Source: Buxus sempervirens
Lineage: Eukaryota; Streptophyta; Magnoliopsida; Buxales; Buxaceae
Length of the DNA stretch: 64,000 nt
Reading direction: 5' to 3'
NCBI GenBank assembly: GCA_947561395.2
Contig: OX387187.1
Span: 41,273,829-41,337,828 of the forward strand
The notes beneath the pieces are model-generated. The model saw nothing but the letters and a program-made list of their open reading frames with translations. It had not been told where the DNA came from and did not search any database. Position numbers and translations under genes: made by a program. Positions 10,512 to 22,172 of the stretch are shown here, piece after piece (position 1 is the stretch's first letter; each line of letters begins with the position of its first letter).

Positions 10512-12407
10512 TTCGTAATATTATTATAATTTTTCTATTACCTTACAAATAAAAATAATAATATAAATTATTTACCTTTGATTATTGAACATTAGTTTGC
10601 TCCAATGTCTCAGTTAAGTACTGTGTAAAAGGCAAAAAAAATTTTTTTTTTTGACAAGAGTCATACTAATTCATTAATGAAAAGCAAAATGAAACAAGAA
10701 TTAAATTGAGAGACAATATATATAATGTTTATCAAATTTTATTTACTTATTAATGACAATAGATTTACCTATTTTATTAATGGAATGTAGATTATAAAGG
10801 AATAGAATTGGCATATATATACAAAATGGTGGTGTTGAAGGTAACTATTATATTTATAAGTTTGAATCATGTGCATAATTTGTTAAGGTCTTTCATACTT
10901 TGTTAGGATTAAAAATATAAAATGTATGACAACTATTCATAACAATCTCATAACAATCTCATAATGCTTTTAGAATGAGGAAACAATATTTAACTATTTA
11001 CAATAATAATCACATTGTGAAAACTATGTGTCCTTCTATGAAGCCACATATTTTCAAACTTACTTTTAAGAAAATAATTATTGCAGTTTATATTATTAAA
11101 TTATTAGACTTTTATTTAATAATTACAAGAACATGTTTAAAATAATTAAAAAGGAATTTGAATCCAATCAAATATACATTAAATATAAATACTTTAATCT
11201 TATAAATAAAATCTAAATTGAAATTGACTTCACTAAAGAGTATTAAAATAAACAATTATAATACTATATTATCAAAATTATTTTTATTATTATGTAATTA
11301 TAGTAATATTTATTATTATTAATTAATAATTATTCTTCTAATTATCAACAAAATAAGTAATATATTGATTATATTAATTTATATATCAATACTATTAATT
11401 ATATAATATATTAATATAACACATGTATATTTAATTTTTTACTAATATATTTAATTAATCAAAATATATTTTGATAATTATTAGTATATATTATTATGTT
11501 ATGATCTCTTGTACTTTGAGATGATGTTAATAGTGCAAGGAAACATGATTTTATATCTTGTAGACCAAAAGGATAATAGAAATATTTACTAAAATATTTC
11601 AAATCATCCATATCTTGGGAATGGCAATTAAATGAAACCTTGGAATATGGAGTAATGAGGGTCAAGAAGACATTATTACAGATCTTTTTTAATTTGAATT
11701 TAATAGGAACTTTTTAGTAATTACAATTATTAAAATATTTATTTAGATGAGTATTAAAAAAGAGTCAAATTTAGTAAGATTTTAGTAATAATTCAAAAAA
11801 ATTTATTCTTTTAGTTAGATTAGTTAGATAAGCATTGGAGAAGACGTCTAATGCTTGCTAACTAAATGGCTCATGGGAATAATAATAAAAAAGAAGGTAC
11901 TATTGACATTATTCTAGAAAGAAAGGATGGTTTAGATACTTAAAATAAATTTGTAGTTCGTGATTTTAGCATTAGTATAGATATATATATTAGAACGTAC
12001 AAAAATTTGATATTTAAAAAACCTAATCATAATTAAATAATTTTAATTTACTGACTAAAACATAAAATTATAGAATAAGAAATATAAATCCAATAAAATT
12101 TTTTAAAAAAATCTTTTGGGCTTTACCTTAATAATTAGTAAAAATTTAACCATTTTGATTTAATAATTGAAAATTAGTTACTCAAAGGTTAAAAAAAAAC
12201 AATAGAATCAATCTTAACGTACAATGCACGTTTCCAATTGCTTGTAAAATACATAAATTACTCAATATGTTTATTTATAAATATATATTCTTTAAATAGG
12301 GTATATGTGAAAAATATATTATTCAATAGATGAAGGACGCATTCAGAGCTAGTTGTGTTAGGTTGTACTAGACCTATAATACGACCCTGACCAAATTTAT
12401 GAAGGGA
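10512..12407. other. AT-rich intergenic DNA, no gene seen
   Basis: Very AT-rich sequence with TATTA and AATTAAT runs around 11280-11470. No open frame resembles a protein family and no transposon termini were recognised. It ends at the outer edge of the left inverted-repeat arm. Confidence 0.5.
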
Positions 12408-13341
12408 AAATTATGAAAAAGGGCCATTTTACAGGCATTATTATAAAAATATGCCACTAAGATAGCAAATTACACAAACATGCCACTTTACAGGAATAAT
12501 TGCGATGAAGGGTCACTTAGGATTTGGACAATCTTAAATGACCAAAATACCCCTAGTTAAAAGGGGGAACGGAGCTTCTCTATTTCGCTCTTCATCTCCT
12601 AAAAACGCAGATGGCGATTTCTCTCCGACGAAGGCGACCCCTTTTCCTCTCTTCCTCTGGTGATTTCTCCGACGAAGACGACCCCCTTTTCGCTCTCCTT
12701 CTGGTCATCAATATTTTTCCTTCCTTTTTTAATCCTTTCGTTTTTTAGCAGGGGCTCCCACGTTTTCCGTTCACATGGCCACGGGCATTGATGTCTCTTC
12801 GGAGCAACTCAGAAGACACAAGTCGTAGAACTGGCTTTTGGGCCGTCTCATTTTAATTTGTCCTCTTATTTATGTCTTCTTTCCCTTTCGTTGCAGCGCA
12901 GGAGATTTTTGAGGATTCTCTCTCCGAATTCATGTCAGTACGTGTCAGAATCCTCTCTATCTCTCTCTGTGGAAACCCTAGATCACTTCATCATGCTTCA
13001 TTATTTCTGATTTAATTAAAGATTTCATCGATTGAGATTTGGGAGCATTTCGATTCATTTTTCTTTTTAATTTTTGGCCTCGATGAGAATGATTTTTCTT
13101 TTCAACATGACGTTGATTGTTTAAACATTTCTTCTTAGTTGATCGATTTGATGCAGGTATTTAGATCGATATTATCCCTTCTGTGTTGTTTTGTTTGGAT
13201 TGAGCCTTATCTTCGGTTGGTTTGGAATTAAAAAAGTTGTAACGCGTAACATTATTTATGACTTCAGAATTTTCAGACTTCTTTGATATCCAAAAGTTGA
13301 TTCTGTACTCACTTTCTATTGACTATGAGCTGAGTGGATAC
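12408..13341 (+). repeat. Left arm of the 0.93-kb inverted repeat
   Basis: Reverse complement of 20979-21898 with few mismatches across the whole length, including AAATTATGAAAAAGGGCC at the outer edge, GGCCACGGGCATTGATGTCT or similar in the middle, and GTTGTAACGCGTAACATT near the inner end. A region of TCTCTCTCT and GAAACCCTAG-like sequence near 12950-12985 resembles a plant promoter or leader. Two diverged copies of GATTTCTC...CCGACGAAG...CGACCCC sit at 12614-12693. Confidence 0.9.
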
Positions 13342-15240
13342 AGAAATGTCCGTTCTATGAAACAAACAACGTTACAGTAAATTGCAATCCTTTATTTATT
13401 TATTTTTTTCCTTCTTTTTTCTCTTTGTAATTTTTTCTTCCTATTTTTTTGTGCTGGTATTGCAGGTTATCTATGCACGTTATAGTGATGAGGAATATTT
13501 TCAAGTTAGATGCAAAGATAATGTTCATTTTGCATCTTATAGTTGCCATTTAACATGATATTCAAGTAGTCGATGCAAGGTTTTAAGTTTCACCCACACA
13601 TGTAAAATTTAACTTGTCATGTTAAATTTGCATCTTTTTTTTTTGCAAATAAAATTTAAAATTTAAGTACAAGGCCCTTGTTATGTTTGAGATATGAATT
13701 TTGCACATGGCATATTATTTGCCAAACCCAATTTGTCCGCATATTTTTGCATGACCTGATTTCACAGACTAAATTTCAGCCCTAAAATGCCTTCACCATT
13801 TGGCAGAGAACTACATCGTTTTCTTGGTAGAAAATTAAAAATATATGAAAAAAAATGATAACTTGGATTACATGCAATAAAACCTATACGAATGAGTTTA
13901 TAAGCCCTAAATAAATGAAAGATTATCTACTTGGCATTTTTAGAGGGTCCCTGACATGGGCTAGTTTGGAGATTGGCCATTTTACCCAAATACCTTGGAA
14001 AAAAGCCCATGTCTCACCAGATAACTAAAACCTGGCGATAAAAAACTAGAAAATTATTTACTATCCATTCAATGACTTTTGTGGAAATAAAACATTTTGT
14101 ATTCTCATTAGAAAAAGGGTTTGGGGAGGCAGCACAGTGACCACCATGTTATTGTGCTCTGAAATTTTCCAATATGTGGCAGTTGAATGAGTATATTGGC
14201 TATATTAGTGTGTTTGATGACCTTCCATTTTGGTTTTGAAATGCAGGGCAAAACAATTTTGTACAGTAGCCTTAGTGACATGGCGCTCAAACAATTTTGT
14301 ACTACTTACCAATGGGGACTGATTTACTTGCTCCCGTTTTCCTATTGTATATGAATCTGCTAATATTCATTAACATTCACTGCTTTATATTTTCTTACAC
14401 AGATGATCAATCCACATGCCACATGTCATAAATCTTGCAAATTTCAAAGCGGGAGCATCGTCCTTGCTCTTGGACATTTGGAGAAGCTTGATTAAACCGA
14501 AATTATAGAGAATGCATCATCTTGAAGCTAATTCCAGCTGTTGGGTTTTTTTTTATCCTGATTTGTATACTTTATAGTGTCTGAAGATATACCACTACAT
14601 GGTGCAGCATATATTATGTTGTTGGTATAGGGCAGTAAATGTAAAGTGTCAGTGTGTATGCATATGAGGCTTTTTCTTATGCAATATGATTTGATAGGAG
14701 TTGCATTGCTCTTTTTATTGTACTCTTTTGACTGTTCTTTCAGCCTATCATTTCTCTGCTTAATTTTAGTCCCAAGTAATATGGGTTAAAGAATCAAATA
14801 ATTGGTTTCAGGGCACCGAGTGGTAACATGTTCCTATATGTAAGCATTCTCCTAATGTAAAAAGGTTTGTATTATGCATTTATGCTCATGATACACAGTT
14901 GCAGTCTCCTATCTTAAAGGGCTCGCGCATACACACACAAAATAGATAAATCTACATGTGTGGGTGACAGATGAGAGCACCTTGCAAATTAATGTGAAAA
15001 ATGGCCCTTGTTATGTTAAATTTGCATCTTTTTTTTAAAAGGTCTTTTTTGTGTATTAAAAGCTCTTTTTTTTTAATTTTTTTTTGTGTATACACGAAAT
15101 ATTGAATTTGTTGAAAAATTTGTCCTTTTTTTGTTGTGAAAAGGCCAAGAATTCAATATTTGGTAGTTTGTCAATTTTTTTCCTCTATTAAACACCAAAA
15201 TTTTGATATTCTAATCATTCTATAGCTAAGAATGATTGAG
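13342..15240. other. Inverted-repeat spacer, first part: no gene recognised
   Basis: Non-coding, T-rich sequence. A short motif pair, GTTATGTTAAATTTGCATCTT and a diverged form, occurs near 13610-13640 and 15008-15030. No transposase-like frame, tRNA or other RNA gene was seen. Confidence 0.5.
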
Positions 15241-15250
15241 ATTGTTACAC

Positions 15251-16230
15251 TTGAGTCCCATGTATGCTACGTTCGAGTCCTACATATCCTACGCTCGAGG
15301 AGTCCCATATTGATACGATTGAGTCCTACGTAAATTAGCTCGAGTCCTATTATGCTACGCTCGAGTCCTTAATAAAATAGCCCGAGTCCCATATTGATAC
15401 GCTCGAGTCCTACATAAACTAGCTCGAGTCCCACATATGCTATGCTCGAGTCCCACATATCCTACGCTCAAGTCCTTAATAAAATAGCCCGAGTCCCATA
15501 TTGATACGCTTGAGTCCTACGTAAACTAGCTCGAGTCTCACGTATGCTACGCTCGAGTCCCACATATCCTGCGCTCGAGTCCTTAATAAAATAGCCCGAG
15601 TCCCATATTGATATGCTCGAGTCCTTAATAAAATAGCCCGAGTCCCATATTGATACACTTGAGTCCTACGTAAACTAGCTCGAGTCTCACATATGCTACG
15701 CTCGAGTCCCACATATCCTACGCTCGAGTCTTTAATAAAATAGCCCGAGTCCCATATTGATATGCTCAAGTCCTTAATAAAATAGCCCGAGTCCCATATT
15801 GATACACTTGAGTCCTATGTAAACTAGCTCGAGTCCGATGTATGCTACGCTCGAGTCCCACATATCCTACGCTCGAGTCCTTAATAAAATAGCCCGAGTC
15901 CCATATTGATATGCTTGAGTCCCATATTAATACGCTTGAGTCCTACATAAACTAGCTCGAGTCCCATGTATACTACACTCGAGTCCCACATATCCTACGC
16001 TCGAGTCCCATATTGATGCGCTTGAGTCCTACGTAAACTAGCTCGAGTCCTTAATAAAATAGCTCGAGTCACATATTGATGTGCTTGAGTCTTACATAAA
16101 CTAGTTTGAGTCTCACGTATGCAACGCTCTATGTGCATTGTATCCTATGCTCAAGTCCTACATAAAATAGCTCAAGTCCCATATTGATGCACTTGGGTCC
16201 TACGTAAACTACGCTAGAGTCCAATACAAA
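15251..16230. repeat. CTCGAGTCC minisatellite array, about 1 kb
   Basis: A degenerate tandem array is built from sub-units of about 20-23 bp, each containing CTCGAGTCC or CTTGAGTCC. The sub-units alternate with CATATTGATACG, TACGTAAACTAG, CACGTATGCTACG, CACATATCCTACG and TTAATAAAATAGC. Together they form a higher-order unit of about 108 bp, sometimes followed by a 43-bp partial unit. XhoI-type CTCGAG hexamers recur throughout. The repetitive minus-strand frame across it is a by-product of the repeat and not a gene. Confidence 0.9.
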
Positions 16231-18133
16231 ATAAATCAAGTCCCATATTTTTTGCTCTCGCATCTCCTAATATAGCCAACGTGTTTCACGTGGGGCCCGA
16301 CTTCCAAATTGTTTATAAATACAAGTGTTTCAAGCGAGTAAATTGTTCGCTACACGCTTTGAGTTGGTTTGCCGGTGATTGAAATGCATGTTTGGTGGAA
16401 TTATCATTGTGTTTGGTTAAAAAGTACTGCTAAAAGTACACTTATGTCTTTTAATTTCAACACTGTAGTGTTTGGTGGAGTTCCCACCTTGAATGCAAAA
16501 GAACCTCTTGTAGGAACCGCATTTTTTCACCATAATTCTGAAATTTAAGTTATCAACAGGTAGAGTAATCAACTGTCCAGCCCTCTATACTGAGTTAAAT
16601 GTAATTGTTTAGCCATCACAATTAAGCTGACGTCTCGCTTCGAACCCAACACATTGTGTGTGTTGAGAATAAGCTTCTGCTTGTATTGCAATAGGGGCCG
16701 TGTAACCATCATTGGGGAGATCACATGCATTAATGAGTTCCTTGGAAAAAACCACTTTGCATTACAAATTGCAAACTGTATTCCAAACATATGATTCATC
16801 CACTACTTGTCAAAAAATATGCCATACCAAACATGGAAGGTTAAATCCAAACCTCTTGTTACAAGAAACCTTTAAATTGCCTCCATCCGTATCCTTGGCC
16901 CTTACAAATGTCCAAACATTGATCTTTTTTCTTCCTCATTTTGCAGCTACGTCTGCATTCACAAATTTCACTTTGACTTAAGTAACAAAACTTGCTTCAA
17001 ACAAAACCAATCGTAATAAAAAAAATAGAGTGCCGCCAAATTTATTAATAAAGAAAGATAATATCATGGGAACTATTTCTTGTTAATCATGAATTCACTT
17101 TATGGCATCTCCAGTTGTGAAGAACTATTTCTACCATCAAGAAACAATAGCTCCTTTCATTGCAAAAATTGTTCAAACTACTTCTTAAGAGAAACAATAA
17201 ACAAGACAGAAAAAATATGCAAATACAAATATAAAGTATTTTATGTGGTTTGGCTTGAAAGCTTACACACAAGCGGAGTGGATGAGAACTTTTAAATAAA
17301 TCAAGAATAAGTGCAAAGCATTCTGTGACATAGTAGAGCCCTAAATTTCATGAAACACCAAAAATTGCCAAATCAAATAAACTCCATGATATAAAATAGG
17401 AAACACCATATAAATAGGCCCCAAAAAAATTCGGGTTGGGGGAGCTGCACCCAGTCCCCCACATAGGCCATTCATACCCCCACTAATAAGCTTCCAATTA
17501 TGGAGCTCAAGGGTACTGTGGCAAGAATTCTACATAACATCATTCAACCTATATGTCGAAGGAAGAAGGAAAGGGCAAGCAAGGATTTGCTTGAAACTCT
17601 AATGAATACAAACAGTGGGTCTGAAAAGCCCATACATGACTCAAGATTAAGAAAATAAGGACGGAATTGTCATGTATCCCATAGAGGAGATTCCCCCAAA
17701 ACCATCAATTTGCAGTCTTAGATAACAATGTAAATAATGATTCCCCTCCCCCACACACTACACAAAACACACCCCCCACCCACACACCACCCCCCAAAAA
17801 ATGAACTCTCTTTCTACAACTATTCCACAAGTTTGAATGGTTAATATTATTTAAACAGAAATAGTTGAAACATTAAGTACACCTATCTACGGAAACCCCG
17901 ATACTTATAAGATAAGATGGCTGGGATCATTCAATTTATTAGCTTTCAATTAAAAATCTCTCTTACAAGGAACTAACAAAGATAAATTAGATCTTTTATA
18001 AGTCAGAGAACATGATTTTTTATAGAGCTTTTAAAAAATAAAAAATAAACACTCACAAGATAGATAGTGGAATCAGTGATATTTTAGAGGCTAGTTGTCG
18101 AACTAATGATTCTCAAGAATAAAAACCAAGTAA
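16231..18133. other. Inverted-repeat spacer, middle part: no gene recognised
   Basis: Low-complexity patches occur (C/A-rich CCCCTCCCCCACACACTACA near 17743-17800) together with MITE-like TGTTTGGTGGA motifs near 16391 and 16475. No domain could be recognised in any frame. Confidence 0.45.
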
Positions 18134-18404
18134 GTGGCACTGGCAGACTTATTAATGATCCCACTCCTACAAAACTCCCACAAGAGCCATGACCCCATCC
18201 TTAACAACATCTCAATTGTCTTGATGGAAAGTCAATGTGAAACTATTAAGTCCCAGGGCTTTATCTTGTCTCAATTCCATAATCGCTTTTTCCACTTCGT
18301 GCTCCTCAAACTCCTTTCCAAGAAAGATTCTCTAAAACTCGTCAAGGATGTCCCTATCCACGTGATTAAGGCGAAAAAAGGATTTTGCACAGCCTTGTAA
18401 AGGG

Positions 18405-18845
18405 CCAGAGCCGGCAAAATGCCACCCGACCCGACGGGTCAACCCGATTATAAACGGATTGGGTTGACCCGTTTATTAATTGGGTTGGGGTACCCAACCC
18501 GCCAATAATTGGGTTAACTCGATTAGGACCCGCCAACTCGACGGGTAACCTAATATAAAAAAAGATGGCAAAAGTGTCATGTTTCAACCCGATTAACCCC
18601 AAAACCCGACCCGAACCCGGTACAACCCAATCCAATTAACCCCGAACCCTATTTTAATAATATTTTTTGAAAAATAAAAAATAAAACAATAATAAACGGG
18701 TTAGCGGGTTGAACCCGTTTATTGGTGGATTGGGTTTGGGTGAGGGGTTTTCCAACCCACCTTAATTTAGTCCAACCCGATTAACCCCCAATTCGATTAT
18801 GATCCGACCCGAACCCGACCCGAACACGACCCGTTTCCAACTCTA
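18405..18845. mobile_element. 441-bp hAT-like non-autonomous element with 8-bp TSD
   Basis: The element is flanked by the perfect octamer GTAAAGGG at 18397-18404 and 18846-18853. Its ends, CCAGAGCCGGCAAA and (reverse complement of the right end) TAGAGTTGGAAAC, form short imperfect inverted repeats of the kind seen in hAT elements. The interior is rich in ACCCGACCCG and CAACCCG motifs and has no transposase. It sits inside the minus-strand LINE fragment and so is younger than it. Confidence 0.8.
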
Positions 18846-18879
18846 GTAAAGGGTATAAAAATGATCCATGAAGGTCTGT

Positions 18880-19072
18880 CATGCTCTTGTCTTCCATAAG
18901 GCACTCTCCATCAACCCGTAGACTACAAATCAGGTTTTTCTTTGTCATGCTCGTCTTCCATAAGGCACTCTCCATCAACCCGTAGACTACAAATCAGGTT
19001 TTTCTTTGTCATGCTCTTGTCTTCCATAAGGCACTCTCCATCAACCCGTAGACTACAAATCAGGTTTTTCTT
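18880..19072 (-). repeat. 66-bp unit in three tandem copies within the LINE fragment
   Basis: Copies start at 18880, 18946 and 19010 and contain CTTCCATAAGGCACTCTCCA, ACCCGTAGACTACAAATCAG and GTTTTTCTT. One unit equals 22 codons of the LINE reading frame (minus-strand residues MTKKNLICSLRVDGECLMED). The second unit is two bases short (64 bp), which breaks the frame. The copies are nearly identical, so the amplification is recent relative to the decay of the LINE. Confidence 0.9.
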
Positions 19073-19073
19073 A

Positions 19074-20529
19074 GAGGGTGTTTGGTAACGTTTCTAAACA
19101 CCGTTTTTCTGTTTTTAAAAATAGAAAACCAAAAACTTGTTTGGTAGTCATCGTTTTCAAATCATTTTTCAGAAAAACGGTTCAAAAATCACCCCGTTTT
19201 TAAAAACTGAAAATTTCGGTTTCTAAAAACGACGACTCGTTTTTCTCTTGAATGGCATTTTTGTAATACCATCTCCGTTTTCTCTTCGATACGTAATCGA
19301 CCTTGCCCACGACGTTGTCGACCTATGGAACCAGACCATGGAATCGACGAGAGATCACGCAGCAACGCCCAAGGATTTTCACATCTTCGATCTTGTTGAA
19401 GGCTATAAGCAGCAGAGTTCGGTAACCTATCAAAGTGATCCATCTCACAGATCTGACTGACAGCAAGGACGACGATGGAGTGGGTTTATCCGGGTGGGTG
19501 TATTAGAACACCGGAGCATCTGGCGGAGGAGAAGAATTCATCAAGTTGAGTATGCTATTCCAGTAACTTTTGCTCTCTTCATAGTTGGTGTAGTTGCAGT
19601 TCGCGTGTTATCGGAATCTCCACCACCGTTGGATGAATCTCGATCATCAGACGTATTCAGAAGAAAATCAGTGAACCTTCCAATAAGTTTGAACTCTCCA
19701 CATTCTCGTTATGGATGTTCAATGATTCGGTGAAATCTGAAATCCTCGCCGGACGAAGCCGTGGATGTCGCTATTTCCTTCAGGGACATACCCTGCACTT
19801 GCACAATGTTGCGGAAACAGAAGTCGCCGGAGAAAACAAACAAATTCTTCAGGCGTCTTGTCAGAAATGGTAAGAACGGAAGGGAAAGTTGGTTTTTAGT
19901 TGTATTTTTCTAAAAGTAATTTAGATTCAGTTATCTAATTTTTCATAATTAAATATTAGTGATAATTTTTAAATAAATGAAAACAAATGTTTTTTTACTG
20001 TTCACAAAGACTTTCTCGTCAACATTTTATAATCATGTTTGTTGAAAGTATTTAGAGAGGATTATAAGTCATTTAAGGGTATTTTTGGGGAAAAAACTCT
20101 GTGAACAATAATAAATGATACTTGTTCTCAATTGTTTGAGAAAGGTATTACTAAGTGTTAGTTACGAAGAATTAAAGGATGTAACTTCTATTGTCTGTAG
20201 ACAGATGTTAGTGCACAAAAACTTTTAGTGAGTCTCAATGAATGTGCTGTTGGTGCCGATTTGAAGGACAAATCTTATTATTCTCAATTGTAAATCCAGC
20301 TAGTTTCTTGAAAAGATGCAGGTTTTTTTTCCCTAATTTGTTTCCGTCTTGCAGTCTTGTAAATCAATTGTTACCAAACGAGTTTCTTGTCATCTGTTTT
20401 CAAAAACCCAAAAAAACAATGATTGTTACCAAACAAGTTTCTTGTCATTCGTTTTCAAAAACCCAAAAACGGTTGGAATTGTTTTTAGTTTTCAAACTGT
20501 TTTTTAAAAAAACGTTATCAAACGGCCTC
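19074..20529. mobile_element. Harbinger-like non-autonomous element, 1.46 kb, TTA TSD
   Basis: The termini GAGGGTGTTTGGTAACGTTT (left) and the complement of the right end, GAGGCCGTTTGATAACGTTT, form inverted repeats. TTA flanks both sides (19071-19073 and 20530-20532). A 3-bp TTA duplication and TGTTTGG-containing termini fit PIF/Harbinger elements. The interior has no recognisable transposase. It includes open frames at 19248-19460 and 19494-19733 (the latter with a hydrophobic stretch, VTFALFIVGVVAV) that might be captured host sequence. A 55-bp tandem duplication lies near 20371-20475. The element splits the minus-strand LINE fragment. Confidence 0.8.
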
Positions 20530-20978
20530 TTAGTTATATGGTTGGCCGGTTTGTGAAAAAACTGCATTTCCATCACCTCTTTAATCCACCAGAGTCCGAG
20601 ATTTTTGTCGCCAACATATTTCTTCTCTCTCCAAAATGATTTCAAGATACCTCTTAAGCTTAACTCATTTCCCACCTCTGAAATTCCAGAAAATTCCTAT
20701 CACATCCAATGTTATCCCAAATTTGTAACAAATATGAGGATAAGACCATAGTAAACAAGGAAACTGAATTTTGCATCCAGAAATAGTTAATGCACGGTGG
20801 ATGCAACAGGGATCAACAACCAAAATAGCCATTATTTAGACAAAGGTTTAACAGCAATCCAATAAAAAGCTTCACAATTAGGAATCATGACAACCAAGGG
20901 AATAAGGACAGGGTATGATGAGAAATTAAAATCCCATATCTACAGTGGAAATGCAAGACGGTTGCCAATGGATTTCCA

Positions 20979-21898
20979 CGGTATCAATTTCAGCTCATGG
21001 TCAATAGAGAGTGGGTACAGAATCAACTTTTGGATTTCAAAGAAGTCTGAAAATTCTTAAGTCATAACCAATGTTACGCGTTACAACTTTTTTAATTCCA
21101 AACCAACCGAAGATAAGGCTCAATCCAAACAAAACAACACAGAAGGGCTAATATCGATCAAAATACCTGCATCAAATCGACCAACTAAGAAGAAATGTCT
21201 AAACAATCAACGTCCTGTTGAAAAGAAAAATCATTCTCATCGAAGCCAAAAATTAAAAAGAAAAATGAATCGAAATGCTCCCAAATCTCAATCGATGAAA
21301 TCTTTAATTAAATCAGAAATAATGAAGCATGATAAAGTGATCTAGGGTTTCCAGAGAGAGAGAGAGAGATAGAGAGGATTCTGACACATACTGACATGAA
21401 TTCCGAGAGAGAATCCTCAAAAATCTCCTGCACTACAACGAAAGGGAAAGAAGACAGAAATAAGAGGACCAATTAAAATGAGACGGCCCAAAAGCCACTT
21501 CTACGACTTGTGTCTTCTGAGTTGCTCCGAAGAGACATTAATGCCCGTGGCCATGTGAACGGAAAAAGTGGGAGCCCCTGCTAAAAAACAAAAGGATTAA
21601 AAAAGGAAGGAAAAATATTGATGAAGGAGAACGAAAAGGGGTCGTCTTCGTCGGAGAAATCGCCGGAGGAGGAGAGGAAAAGGGGTTGTCTTCGTCGAAG
21701 AGAAATCGCCCTCTGCCTTTTTTTTGGAGATTAAGAGCGAAGTAGAGAAGCTAGGGTATTTTGGCCATTCAAGATTGTCCAAACCCTAAGTGACCCTTCA
21801 TCGCAATTATTCCTGTAAAGTGGCATGTTTGTGCAATTTGCTATTTTAGTGGCATGTTTTTATAATAATGCCTGTAAAGGGGCCCTTTTTCATAATTT
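20979..21898 (-). repeat. Right arm of the 0.93-kb inverted repeat
   Basis: Reverse complement of 12408-13341. Differences include single-base changes and small indels in the AGAGAGAG tract near 21350-21375 and in the CGTCGGAGAAATCGCC block near 21650-21710. The similarity stops abruptly near 20979, just after the GAGCTGA-type motif shared with the left arm. Confidence 0.9.
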
Positions 21899-21984
21899 AA
21901 ATTACCAAATCCAACCATTAGAGATAGATTTGATTGACTTAACCAATTAACCCATCCCATTGCCATCCCTTATAGCCCTACCAC

Positions 21985-22172
21985 AAAATAGACTATGTAG
22001 CTTCTATCTATAATTTTATTTGAAACATATATAGGATGCCGTTCCCCTAGGGTTCATCCATGTTTTTTTGTTTTTATTTTCTTTTTGTAGGACCAACATA
22101 GAACGGCACTACTTCAAAGCTATAAATAAAATTGTAGATAGAAACTGTGCAGTCCACCTTCTGGGGAAGGGC
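21985..22172. mobile_element. MITE related to the 9525-9704 element
   Basis: The left arm carries GACTATGTAGCTTCTATCTA and the right arm, in reverse complement, GGACTGCACAGTTTCTATCT. Both continue into ATTTTATTT and a ...TGCCGTTC block, matching the termini of the 180-bp MITE at 9525-9704. No convincing target duplication was found, so the ends are approximate. Confidence 0.65.

Larger units (their letters stand above)
18134..20760 (-). mobile_element. Minus-strand L1-type LINE fragment, interrupted by two later insertions
   Basis: Read on the minus strand, 20760-20533 gives a frame with GLWWIKEVMEMQFFHK (compare WLKEGDNNTKFFHAM in the LINE at 5.2 kb). Segment 19070-18854 gives KKNLICSLRVDGECLMEDK, and 18404-18134 gives VEKAIMELRQDKAPGLNSF followed by TLTFHQDN and DVVKDGVMALVG, matching the RT region of the first LINE. 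The three pieces are collinear once the Harbinger-like element (19074-20529) and the hAT-like element (18405-18845) are removed. Stops and frameshifts are frequent. Outer limits are approximate. Confidence 0.8.
12408..21898. mobile_element. Putative long-TIR (Mutator-like or foldback) element, about 9.5 kb
   Basis: The stretch is bounded by two highly similar inverted arms of about 0.93 kb, with outer edges AAATTATGAAAAAGGGCC (left) and its complement ending CATAATTT (right). The simplest reading is one transposable element with long terminal inverted repeats, since Mutator-like and foldback elements have such termini. The spacer (13342-20978) shows no transposase and has been filled by a minisatellite and nested transposons, so this would be a non-autonomous or decayed copy. 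No clean TSD is visible: ACCAAAT occurs just outside both ends (about 12390 and 21904) but not directly abutting them. Inverted segmental duplication of a host sequence is the alternative. Confidence 0.5.

Noticed and set aside
15476-15769. 97-codon minus-strand frame with internally repeated peptide (YQYGTRAILLRTRA)
   Set aside because: The peptide repeat mirrors the minisatellite unit; the frame breaks as soon as a unit changes length.
15251-16230. Possible CRISPR-like array
   Set aside because: Units are contiguous and similar throughout, without unique spacers, and the DNA is a plant nuclear sequence.
18134-18400. 88-codon plus-strand frame as a host gene
   Set aside because: The opposite strand reads as LINE reverse transcriptase (DKAPGLNSF), so this frame is its antisense shadow.
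12380-21910. ACCAAAT as a TSD of the 9.5-kb structure
   Set aside because: The heptamer lies near but not directly against the two arm ends, so it is too weak to count as a duplication.
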